The notes under the pieces: generated by a model
Told to the model about the DNA's origin: nothing
Databases searched by the model: none
Seen by the model: only the letters and a program-made list of their open reading frames with translations
Made by a program: the position numbers and the translations under genes
Assembly (NCBI GenBank): GCA_031549965.1
Contig: JAVBPB010000024.1
Coordinates: forward strand, 1 to 32,495
Source: JAVBPB01 sp031549965
GTDB lineage: Bacteria > Bacillota > Clostridia > Lachnospirales > Lachnospiraceae
Reading direction: 5' to 3'
DNA length: 32,495 bases
Shown here: piece by piece, positions 16,054 through 24,060 of the stretch
Layout of the letters: every line of letters starts with the position of its first letter
Position numbering within the stretch: the first letter of the stretch is position 1

Positions 16054-17604
16054 TTATACTACTATATCAAAAATATTCATTCCTTCAACTAATACCCATT
16101 CTGCCTTACATTTTTTATTAAAATTAAAGGTTAATAAATAACCTGTTGTTGTGTTTTTACTTTCCATGTAAGAAATTAATTGTTTATATGCATCTTCATG
16201 GGCTTGTTGTCCATGCCATAGCTTTAATTCAATAATAAACTGCTCTGTACCATAATCTACAACTATATCCATTCTCCTTAAATCTAAAAGTTCACTTTCT
16301 ATATGATAAAACCCTTTTCCATTAATTAAAGGTTTCAAATAGGTTAAAAATAGTATTCTTCCATGTCGCTCAAAAAAAGTAGCTTCATTTTCTGTAAAAA
16401 TTTCATGATAATGAATAGCAAACTTCTCAAGACATAATTTCATGTCAAATTTATCATTTTTAATTACGTCATATGGAAGTACACCACGAATTTTTTTAGT
16501 AACATAATTACTCTCATCTTTTGATATAAAGTAATTTAAAATCCGAATTTCAAAGATCTGATTGGAAATTGCTACTCTTCCATTGTTATTCTTAAAAAAG
16601 CCATAAGTAACACCCAAATCAATCAGTGGATTATCAATTTGATAGCTTTTACTTTCTCCAAGTATTAATAGATCGTAAATAAATTGATATAACATTTCAT
16701 TGTTTTCTAAATTTTTATTAATATCATCAAAGAGTGTATTTTTTTCTAATAATAATAGCTTTACTGCTTCTTGTACTCCCTTTTGTGTCCAATCTTTTAA
16801 CAGTTTTTCATCTATATGTTGGCATATTCTTGATACTAAATAAGGATATCCTCCAGTGAAATCATAAATTATCTGAGCAATTAATTGGGTATCCATTACT
16901 GTCGTATGTTCTTTTTTATATTCATCTAGCATGCTTACAATTTCTCTTGGATTAAAAGACATATCTATATCGAAATCTACAGCAATATTCCAAGGTGAAT
17001 TATAAATGCCTTCCTGCTCTAATTTGTTATAAATACCTTCTTTTATCAGTTTTAGTTTTATATTTTTTATATCATAAACACCTGCTAATATAACGCTATA
17101 AAATGTTGAATAATTACCTTCCTGACGTAAATTGTATTGATTACGGAGCATACCCAGAAAATGCAAAAAAACTTGATTATTACTTGTTTTATCAACTTCA
17201 TCAATCATTAAAATTATATTTTTATTTTCACATAATTTTGAAATATGTGCCGATAGTAATTGAAAATCTTGAATATTATCGTTTTTCCATAGAATTATAT
17301 ATTCTGGATAATACATTTCCATGGAATTTGATAAAAGCCATAAAAATCTTTGGCAAAAATTAGCCTCACTTTCAAACATGATATCTCCTGATGTTTCAAA
17401 ACTTATTTTAAGACAAATGTAGTGTTCCTTTAACTTTTTTTGCAATAATCTGAGTGTTGTTGATTTTCCATATTGTCTGGCACGATTTATAGTAAAGTAT
17501 CTCTTTTTTTCAATTAAAGAAGCTATTTGATCTAATTTTTCATTGGTATCTACCATGTAATGTAAATCGGAGTTACATATTCCTGTTACATTAAATTCTC
17601 GCAT
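16054..17604 (-). CDS. AAA-type ATPase fused to a PD-(D/E)XK nuclease-like domain
   Basis: The 516-residue protein starts at ATG 17602-17604, preceded by AGAGGTG; a TTG seven codons earlier lies before that site. The N-terminal half is an AAA-like P-loop domain with a family-specific Walker A, NRARQYGKSTTL (40-51), and Walker B ILMIDEVD (131-138). The middle contains a helical region with GGYPYLVSRICQHID. The last 110 residues look like a PD-(D/E)XK domain: MDIVVDYGTEQFIIELKLW supplies Asp446 and the Glu459-x-Lys461 pair, followed by a helix with YKQLISYM. Related AAA plus restriction-endonuclease-fold proteins are common in Clostridia and Bacteroidetes, often in many copies, and are of unknown role; defence or mobile-element functions have been suggested. 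Nuclease activity here is an inference from motifs. Confidence 0.8.
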   Translation of the reverse strand: MREFNVTGICNSDLHYMVDTNEKLDQIASLIEKKRYFTINRARQYGKSTTLRLLQKKLKEHYICLKISFETSGDIMFESEANFCQRFLWLLSNSMEMYYPEYIILWKNDNIQDFQLLSAHISKLCENKNIILMIDEVDKTSNNQVFLHFLGMLRNQYNLRQEGNYSTFYSVILAGVYDIKNIKLKLIKEGIYNKLEQEGIYNSPWNIAVDFDIDMSFNPREIVSMLDEYKKEHTTVMDTQLIAQIIYDFTGGYPYLVSRICQHIDEKLLKDWTQKGVQEAVKLLLLEKNTLFDDINKNLENNEMLYQFIYDLLILGESKSYQIDNPLIDLGVTYGFFKNNNGRVAISNQIFEIRILNYFISKDESNYVTKKIRGVLPYDVIKNDKFDMKLCLEKFAIHYHEIFTENEATFFERHGRILFLTYLKPLINGKGFYHIESELLDLRRMDIVVDYGTEQFIIELKLWHGQQAHEDAYKQLISYMESKNTTTGYLLTFNFNKKCKAEWVLVEGMNIFDIVV

Positions 17605-17654
17605 TTTGGCACCTCTTTTCTGCAAATTAATTAATCAACTTAAATTATTGGATT

Positions 17655-18497
17655 TTAACAATTACCTAAAAATGTTTCAATTTGTTTCCAAACATTATCC
17701 CAATCAAAATTTTTATTTTGTATAACAATTGATTTTGCTGGAAGTCTTGATATTATATTTAGTTCAATTTCTTTTCTTTTTTCTAAAAAGTTAATAACGC
17801 CATTGAATCCTGAAAGTTTATGTTTTTTACCATAGGGAGAGTTTTCCACCCATGTAGATATTAAGTCGATCCAAGCAGGATTTGGACCTGATGCAACACG
17901 TTCACTAGATACTCGATTGATTGTATCAGTTATGCTTTCCTGTGATAGATAAATTAATGTGGGATTTAATTTAGAAACAGAAAATAATAAATTTTCAAGA
18001 TGATTAAATATTTCTTGTTCATCAGCATTGTAAAATCCAAGTAACTCAAAAATATGATTTTGAAGAAATGCACATTCAAATATGGTAATATTGGATTCTC
18101 CAAAAGCTGAGTCAGCAAAGGCTTTCCAACGTTTTAAAAGTATTTTGCAAAACAAATTATAAGGTACTCGTCCATCATACACTTCAAAACTACTGAGTTC
18201 ATTGTAAAATGAAAAGTCATCAGTTCTGATTTGAGTGTATGCAATTACAGCATAATCATCCTCAATACTAGTATATTTTTTAATATAATTTTCTATTTTA
18301 TTATACTTTTCCAATAACATCTTATAATTATTAAGGGGAATATACGCACACCATGCTAAGTCTGCGGGATGTAAACATCCTTCTGGATAAATATTAGTCA
18401 TTTTTCCATTATGATTTAAATATGTATGAACTTTGTTAGCTATAGTAGTTTTTCCAGAGCCTGGGATGCCTTCAATCATTATTAATTTTGTGTTCAT
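17655..18497 (-). CDS. Uncharacterised P-loop kinase-like NTPase
   Basis: The 280-residue protein opens with a classic P-loop, EGIPGSGKTT (9-18), placed as in small-molecule and nucleotide kinases, then the motif LHPADLAW near residues 42-49. Near-identical layouts (a P-loop followed by HPAD) occur in a family of uncharacterised Firmicutes proteins sometimes annotated as thymidylate-kinase-like. Later features are TIFECAFLQNHIFELL (a probable Walker B region with acidic residues), PTLIYLSQ, and a helix LEKRKEIELNII. The substrate is unknown. The start ATG follows ATAGGTG. It lies 50 bases before the AAA/nuclease-like gene on the same strand, so the two may be co-transcribed. Antibiotic or nucleoside phosphorylation is possible but not shown. 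Confidence 0.75.
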   Translation of the reverse strand: MNTKLIMIEGIPGSGKTTIANKVHTYLNHNGKMTNIYPEGCLHPADLAWCAYIPLNNYKMLLEKYNKIENYIKKYTSIEDDYAVIAYTQIRTDDFSFYNELSSFEVYDGRVPYNLFCKILLKRWKAFADSAFGESNITIFECAFLQNHIFELLGFYNADEQEIFNHLENLLFSVSKLNPTLIYLSQESITDTINRVSSERVASGPNPAWIDLISTWVENSPYGKKHKLSGFNGVINFLEKRKEIELNIISRLPAKSIVIQNKNFDWDNVWKQIETFLGNC

Positions 18498-18589
18498 TAT
18501 ATCACCTATCCTTTAATTACTTTAATCCATCCATTGAATAAATTAATTTTCGTCTAATTCACAGGAATCATAACATCACCTCAAATTAA

Positions 18590-19858
18590 TCATTTAATCA
18601 AATCATATATTTCAGCTAAAGCCACCCCATTATTCAATGCCAATCTTTTAGCAGACTCATACTCCACACTAATTCTTTCTACACCTTTATAAACAGAGAT
18701 TTTAGTATCCAATTGACCATATTTTGTATTTAAACTTCCCTTTTTATACGGCAATATAGTTCGTTCTACCCCATATCGTCTAATCCCCAAGGTTGTAGTT
18801 TCCGAAAATATAATATCCTCCATAATCCGAATATTTTCATAACTACACAACACTGAAAGCTTAGTAGCCGGTCTGTTTTTTTTCATCTGAATAGGTGTAA
18901 AAAAAACATCCTTCGCCCCACTTTCAAAAAGTCTTTCCATAACAAACCCTAACACTTCCGGAGACAAATCATCTAAATTAGTCTCAAGCATTACAGCCTC
19001 ATCTAAGGAGCCATCCTCTTCCATTTCCCCCAAAGAAACCCTAAGGACATTAGGAATAGAAAAATTCTTAGTCCCAGCACCATATCCGATTTTCTCCACT
19101 TTAATCACTGGTATACCCCTAAAACCGGCAGAAATTTCAGAAATAATAGCAGCCCCCGTTGGAGTAATAAGTTCCCCCTCCACATCAATCTGCTTAAAAC
19201 TGGCATTCCCCGCTCTCAAGATTTCAAGAGTAGCAGGAGCAGGAACAGGAATTAACCCATGCTGACATTTAACAAACCCATGTCCATCATTAACAACCGA
19301 ACAATACACCCTATCAGGCTTCAACAAATCCAGACAAATAGCTGTTCCAACAATATCAACAATAGAATCAACTGCTCCAACCTCATGAAAATGCACATCC
19401 TCAACTTTCTTTTGATGCACAATAGCCTCCGCCTCTGCTACACGTCTAAAAATCCTAACAGCCATCTTCTTTGCCCCATCAGAAATGTGACTATCTTCTA
19501 TAATCTTAACAATATCAAAAAAATTTCTATGTAAATGTTCATGAGAATTTACTTTAACCTTTCCAACCGTCACATTCTTTCTCAAATCTCCATTAACACG
19601 AAACCCATTTTTTTTCAAACCAATATTTTTATCCTTACTAAGCTGTAGCTTACCGCCAACTTCATCCAAAACAACATCAACCTTATTAGCCCCGATACCA
19701 TTTTTCTCTGTTCGGCTAAATTCAAAATGATATCCCGAAACATTAAGTTTTGAGATTTCCCCTAAAAACACTTCCTTATTAATACCCAAATCAAGTAAGG
19801 CTCCTAAAGTCATATCTCCGCTTATTCCTGCAAAACAATCAAAGTACAAAACTTTCAT
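18590..19858 (-). CDS. larC: Nickel-pincer cofactor metallochelatase LarC
   Basis: LarC inserts nickel into the pyridinium dithiocarboxylate precursor to make the nickel-pincer nucleotide of lactate racemase and related enzymes, with use of CTP. The 422-residue protein shows the family start YFDCFAGISGDMTLGALLDL, the histidine-rich stretch NSHEHLHRN, the segment VHFHEVGAVDSIVDIVG, IPVPAPATLEIL, ELITPTGAAI, and MLETNLDDLSPEVLGFVMER. In Lactobacillus plantarum the two halves are separate frames joined by ribosomal frameshifting; here they form one continuous frame. The ATG is preceded by AGGAGTG. It lies 158 bases after larB and completes the pair, but larE and larA are not in the window. Confidence 0.93.
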   Translation of the reverse strand: MKVLYFDCFAGISGDMTLGALLDLGINKEVFLGEISKLNVSGYHFEFSRTEKNGIGANKVDVVLDEVGGKLQLSKDKNIGLKKNGFRVNGDLRKNVTVGKVKVNSHEHLHRNFFDIVKIIEDSHISDGAKKMAVRIFRRVAEAEAIVHQKKVEDVHFHEVGAVDSIVDIVGTAICLDLLKPDRVYCSVVNDGHGFVKCQHGLIPVPAPATLEILRAGNASFKQIDVEGELITPTGAAIISEISAGFRGIPVIKVEKIGYGAGTKNFSIPNVLRVSLGEMEEDGSLDEAVMLETNLDDLSPEVLGFVMERLFESGAKDVFFTPIQMKKNRPATKLSVLCSYENIRIMEDIIFSETTTLGIRRYGVERTILPYKKGSLNTKYGQLDTKISVYKGVERISVEYESAKRLALNNGVALAEIYDLIK

Positions 19859-19892
19859 ATAATCACTCCTGTTAGAATTTATGTAATGTGAC

Positions 19893-19961
19893 GCTTTGCC
19901 TTCTAGTATTCTACCTCAAAATGTGAATAATTAGGAAGATTTAATCTTTGAAGCAAAGCTG
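19893..19961 (-). repeat. Inverted-repeat element B between larB and larC
   Basis: GCTTTGCCTTC (19893-19903) and GAAGCAAAGC (19950-19959) are reverse complements apart from one extra base, with a 46-base loop. The end of the element, 19934-19961, matches 14330-14357 upstream of polA at 24 of 28 bases. An inner perfect palindrome AAGATTTAATCTT (19936-19948) could form a competing small hairpin. It lies about 35 bases upstream of the larC start codon and could affect larC expression or be an inert dispersed repeat. Confidence 0.5.
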
Positions 19962-20016
19962 AGATTCAAAAAATATATTATTAAGTAAAGAATCCCCAGA
20001 AGTAAGGGAAAAGCCC

Positions 20017-20754
20017 CTAAGAATTTATACTATTGGCAAGATACCCAGCTCCAAAGCCATTATCAATATTCACAACCCCCACCCCACTTGCACAGCTATT
20101 TAGCATACACAAAAGAGCAGAAAGTCCATTAAAACTGGCACCATACCCCACACTGGTAGGAACTGCTATTACAGGTCTGTTGGTAAGTCCCCCCACAACA
20201 CTGGCTAAAGCCCCTTCCATACCGGCAATAACAATAATAACATTAGCCTTAGAAATAACCTCCAGCTTAGATAGTATTCTGTGAATTCCAGCTACCCCTA
20301 CATCATACATTCTCTCCACGTTATTTCCCAAAAACTTTGCAGTAATATAAGCCTCCTCAGCCACAGGAATGTCTGAGGTTCCGCCGGTTACTACCAGAAT
20401 TGTACCTTTTTTTACTTCAAAAGGTACAATATCTATAACAATCATTTTAGCATCTTCATACCATACAGCACTGCTACAAACATCCTTAACAAGTTCAAAA
20501 ACTTCTCTTTTAGTTCTGGTTATTAATATATTATTAGTTCCCATTGAAAGCATGTTTTTTGTTATTCCAACAATTTGTTCAGGTGTTTTTCCTGCACCGT
20601 ATATAACTTCAGGGCATCCATTTCTTAATTGTCTGTGATGATCAACCATTGCATAGCCAAGATCATCATAAGGCATATTTTTTAGCTTTTCACCGGCTTC
20701 TTCAACAGAAATATATCCCTCTTTTACTGCATTTAGCAATTTAGTAATATCCAT
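20017..20754 (-). CDS. larB: Nickel-pincer cofactor biosynthesis carboxylase LarB
   Basis: LarB carboxylates and hydrolyses nicotinic acid adenine dinucleotide to start nickel-pincer cofactor synthesis. The 245-residue protein has the LarB N-terminal region (LDxx-type GYISVEEAGEKLKNM and DDLGYAMVDHHRQLRNG, then PEVIYGAGKTPEQI), followed by the PurE-like domain with VVTGGTSDIPVAEEA, RMYDVGVAGIHRI, IVIAGMEGALASVVGGL, PVIAVPTSVGYGASF and NIDNGFGAGYLA. The ATG directly abuts the TAG stop of yfhO, and its ribosome site AAGGAGA lies inside the end of yfhO, so translation of the two is probably coupled. larC follows in the same direction. Confidence 0.95.
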   Translation of the reverse strand: MDITKLLNAVKEGYISVEEAGEKLKNMPYDDLGYAMVDHHRQLRNGCPEVIYGAGKTPEQIVGITKNMLSMGTNNILITRTKREVFELVKDVCSSAVWYEDAKMIVIDIVPFEVKKGTILVVTGGTSDIPVAEEAYITAKFLGNNVERMYDVGVAGIHRILSKLEVISKANVIIVIAGMEGALASVVGGLTNRPVIAVPTSVGYGASFNGLSALLCMLNSCASGVGVVNIDNGFGAGYLANSINS

Positions 20755-23445
20755 CTATTCATCTCCTTGAGTCCTTATAAGTGGTCTTTTAGTTTTTAAT
20801 TCATATATGATTAATACCACCATAACAATTAATCCAAGTATAGTCAAAATGTATCCTAAAATAAAACCATCCGGAACATATTTAAATTCAACAGTATGAA
20901 CACCGGTACTTAATTCTAAACATGAAAAAGCATCATTTAAAGGAATTATTTCAACCTTTTTACCATCAACTTTTGCACTCCAGCCCTTTTCATAAGGAAT
21001 CGATGTATAAAGAATTCCATCTTGTTCTACACTAATATTTCCTTTTATCATAGTATCTGAATATTCATTTACAATTAATCCCTCATCTGATAATATGTTA
21101 TATGCTTTTCTGAATATATTAGTATCACAGCCATATACATATGAGGAACAGCTTCCAGAAGTTGAAGCATTTAAATCAAATTTAACACATATATTATCTC
21201 CTGCTTTTAACTGACCAAGTTCAATCATATGAGAATAATTGTTTGTTTCCTTCTTTTCTTCACCATTAATACTATAAGTAATATTATTGTCCACTAATTT
21301 GTCTGATACAGCATATAAATAATAGGTTTGATCCTTATTTGCTGTATACCAGACTTCTAATTGTGCAGTCTTACCAGAATCAATGTGTGTATATGAAAAG
21401 GAATTATCACCATCATTAAAGCTTAGGTTGTTATTAGTCGTATAATCTTTTCTTAACGGTGTAAATACAGGCTCATATATATTAGCAGCATTAATTATAT
21501 AATCGTTTTGTGCCTCAAAAGGGTTATCATAAGATAGTAAATCCCAATTAAAAATATTTTTATCAACCATATATCCTATAGGTAAAAAGTATTTATATTT
21601 GTAGGAATTAGCTGAATTTATGGAATCATTCCATTCTAAATATTCACTTTCAGTAATATCTGTACGGTTAATAATGTATTTAATTGCTAACATTGAGTTT
21701 ATTACAGGTGTTGATAAATAATATGTGTATCTGTTACTATTTACCCTACCTGCCAATCCAAGTTTACTAAGAGCTAATGTTATTTTGGCATTTGCTGATG
21801 AAGAAAACTGGGATATTCCCTTATAGCTATAAAGGGCTGAGGAATTAATAGTATAAGGGGTGGTTATTTCAGTTCTGTAAAATCCATTTTCAACCTCACT
21901 TGCTCTTGTAACAAGCTCTCTGGTTTCTTCCATACCAATTTTATAAGTTTCTCTGTTAGAACTTCCTACTGAGTCAGCACCATTTAATGCAGATATACCG
22001 CCTTCTATAATTACAACTGACAGTAATATAATTATTATAATCTCTTTTTTTACTTTACCTTCATGATAAACTAATAATATTGTACAATATATTATCCAAA
22101 ATATAATATTAAGATACACTGTTAAATCGTCCATAACCTCAGTAAATAAGGTTTGTGCAAATGAAAAATATACAACTCCTAAAGTCATAATTGAAAGAAT
22201 ATGCTTTTTTGAAATTCCAAGTACTTTATTTATTATATTATTTGATTCTAATTCTTCTTCATTTAAAGCTATTTCCTCCAATTCAACAGCCTTACTCTCA
22301 GATAAAACACTTAGATGTGTAAATGCTTTATAAGCCATATGAATCAGCATAAAGGAAAAAACACATGCAAATCTGTGAGGAAGTTCATTCGGAAAATGAA
22401 ATACATGCCATGCATAATCTAAGTAGTTAATGTTTATACCAAGTAATAGAAAAATCAACAATGACACATTGATAATTCTTTCTTTTCTGCTAATACTAAC
22501 AGTCATAATATAAATAATTAACAAAATAAATGCTAACAATCCGCTATATATGTTTGGTATACCTGTTCTGACTGTTGGACCAACATTCATCCACATACTG
22601 TTAACCAATTCTAATATTGTATGATAGAATTTTAGTGATGTTGGTGCCCATGAATCTACCCCTGAGGATAGCTGTAATGCTTTAAAAGTAGGAATTACAA
22701 TTATACAAGAAATCATAACACCTATAATGGAATATAATAAAATTGAACCAGTTTTTTGTAAAAGCATTTTTATATCTGTTATTTTGTATCTGATAAGGTA
22801 CGCTACAATATAGTAAAATACTATAAAGATGCATATTAATGCTCCTATATAGTAGTTACTTATCAGTGCCAACGATAGGGAAAACACATATAACTTATAT
22901 CTGTTTTCATCTAAAAGTTTATTAAGCCCTAATAAAATTAATGGAAGAATTGCAACGCAATCAAGCCACATTAAACACCAATAAGATCCCATTGAAAACG
23001 AGCATAAGGCATACATTATGGAAAACATTAATGTAACTAGGTCTGATTTTTTGTGCATTCCCTTTAAAAAGATATTAAAAGCTGCTCCTGAAAATGAAAT
23101 TTTTAGGATTATGCATAGTGCCACAAATTCAGTTAAGTAATCTTTTGAAACAAATCTTGATAAATAGTATAATGGACTCGCTGTGTAGTATGCCATTAAG
23201 CTAAGATAATTTGTTCCCATTCCTATATTCCAACTGTATAAAAGACTGCCTTTTCCAGTTATTTTTTCATGAAAATCTATAAGAAATGGAAAATATTGAT
23301 GCCAAAAATCAACTACTAAGACTTGATTTTTACCAAATGGAAAAATGCCTATTGCAGCGAAGGCTATAACCATTATGATGAAGGGTATGAAAAAGCTTAG
23401 TATTAGGGAATGGTTTTTTTTCCAGAAAGTGGGTTTTGTTGTCAT
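20755..23445 (-). CDS. yfhO: YfhO family multi-pass membrane glycosyltransferase
   Basis: YfhO proteins are large membrane glycosyltransferases that use lipid-linked sugars outside the cell; in Bacillus and Listeria they decorate lipoteichoic acid. This 896-residue protein has about a dozen membrane helices in the first 560 residues. The family's early extracellular loop with an acidic residue is present (VVDFWHQYFPFL, Asp46), as is YSWNIGMGTNYLSLMAYYTASPLYYL. A large extracytoplasmic domain (about 500-860) follows, then a final helix at about 862-883. The ATG follows AAGGAG. Directly upstream in the same run is a GtrA flippase, its natural partner. A CsbB-type cytoplasmic transferase, the third usual member, is not in the window. 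Confidence 0.88.
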   Translation of the reverse strand: MTTKPTFWKKNHSLILSFFIPFIIMVIAFAAIGIFPFGKNQVLVVDFWHQYFPFLIDFHEKITGKGSLLYSWNIGMGTNYLSLMAYYTASPLYYLSRFVSKDYLTEFVALCIILKISFSGAAFNIFLKGMHKKSDLVTLMFSIMYALCSFSMGSYWCLMWLDCVAILPLILLGLNKLLDENRYKLYVFSLSLALISNYYIGALICIFIVFYYIVAYLIRYKITDIKMLLQKTGSILLYSIIGVMISCIIVIPTFKALQLSSGVDSWAPTSLKFYHTILELVNSMWMNVGPTVRTGIPNIYSGLLAFILLIIYIMTVSISRKERIINVSLLIFLLLGININYLDYAWHVFHFPNELPHRFACVFSFMLIHMAYKAFTHLSVLSESKAVELEEIALNEEELESNNIINKVLGISKKHILSIMTLGVVYFSFAQTLFTEVMDDLTVYLNIIFWIIYCTILLVYHEGKVKKEIIIIILLSVVIIEGGISALNGADSVGSSNRETYKIGMEETRELVTRASEVENGFYRTEITTPYTINSSALYSYKGISQFSSSANAKITLALSKLGLAGRVNSNRYTYYLSTPVINSMLAIKYIINRTDITESEYLEWNDSINSANSYKYKYFLPIGYMVDKNIFNWDLLSYDNPFEAQNDYIINAANIYEPVFTPLRKDYTTNNNLSFNDGDNSFSYTHIDSGKTAQLEVWYTANKDQTYYLYAVSDKLVDNNITYSINGEEKKETNNYSHMIELGQLKAGDNICVKFDLNASTSGSCSSYVYGCDTNIFRKAYNILSDEGLIVNEYSDTMIKGNISVEQDGILYTSIPYEKGWSAKVDGKKVEIIPLNDAFSCLELSTGVHTVEFKYVPDGFILGYILTILGLIVMVVLIIYELKTKRPLIRTQGDE

Positions 23446-23486
23446 TGTTTTTCTCCTTCTCTTTTTTTTGAGGGGGGGATCGTGAA

Positions 23487-23515
23487 CCTTTAAGCTGTGT
23501 GGAATATTCTGTCAA
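23487..23515 (-). promoter_or_regulatory. Possible promoter between gtrA and yfhO
   Basis: A perfect -35, TTGACA (23510-23515), is followed after 17 bases by TAAAGG (23487-23492), a poor -10 hexamer, 42 bases upstream of the yfhO ATG. It could give yfhO, larB and larC a transcript separate from recG and gtrA. Confidence 0.35.
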
Positions 23516-23547
23516 ATATTCATGTAGTTTAATGGTTTCACAAGGAT

Positions 23548-24051
23548 TTAGCTTTTCTTAAATACAAATAGTTTTCCTGTTAGATAGTTTGTTATTATTA
23601 CGAATATGCTTACTATTACTTTTGATAGGTAGTCGTTTAGTCCTATAAAATCTACTAGGATGATCATGAAGATAAATTCACATAGGCCGGAAAATAGTCT
23701 GCTTAGCGTGAAGGATGAAAATTCTTTCAGTAGATTAATTACATTATAGTTATTTAAGTTGTTTTTGTATACAAATATTTTGTTTGGATAGAAAGCGAAC
23801 ATTACAGCTACTATCCATGAGATTATGGTTGAGAGCTGGTAGTTTTTTAGGAGTAGGGTTTGGCATATTACGTAGGTAATGTAATTAACTATGGTGGTTA
23901 AAACGCCGATGAACAAGTAACTGAAGGTTTCAAATGTTACAAATTTTTTTAAGGCGTTTGGCAGGGGAAATTTTAGGAATAGGGTTACCCAAAAGTTAAT
24001 AAATTTTCCGTATAGGGTTTTTTCTATGTTTATAGTGTTTTTATTGTTCAT
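23548..24051 (-). CDS. GtrA-like membrane protein (lipid-linked sugar flippase family)
   Basis: The 167-residue protein has four membrane helices in the GtrA/GtcA pattern: FSYLFIGVLTTIVNYITYVI opens the first, STIISWIVAVMFAFYPNKIFVYK ends the second with the family's N-K-xF-V motif, and the last ends in NYLTGKLFVFKK, the same motif repeated. Such proteins are thought to flip undecaprenyl-phosphate sugars across the membrane for surface glycosylation. A cytoplasmic tail of about 40 residues precedes the first helix. The ATG follows AAGAGGT, which overlaps the recG stop region, so the gene is tightly linked to recG. The next gene is yfhO, which would use the flipped sugar. Its coding strand is unusually poor in G compared with larC. 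Confidence 0.9.
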   Translation of the reverse strand: MNNKNTINIEKTLYGKFINFWVTLFLKFPLPNALKKFVTFETFSYLFIGVLTTIVNYITYVICQTLLLKNYQLSTIISWIVAVMFAFYPNKIFVYKNNLNNYNVINLLKEFSSFTLSRLFSGLCEFIFMIILVDFIGLNDYLSKVIVSIFVIITNYLTGKLFVFKKS

Positions 24052-24060
24052 GCCGACCTC

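Noticed and set aside
14977..18500. Integration of the 15210-18497 patch at the tRNA-Leu gene
   Set aside because: I saw no copy of the tRNA 3' end near 18500, no integrase gene and no flanking direct repeats, so tRNA-targeted integration is not supported.
23330..23515. A 61-codon minus-strand frame overlapping the start of yfhO
   Set aside because: It runs out of frame through the yfhO start, reads through the yfhO leader, and is low-complexity and basic; yfhO has its own good ribosome site.
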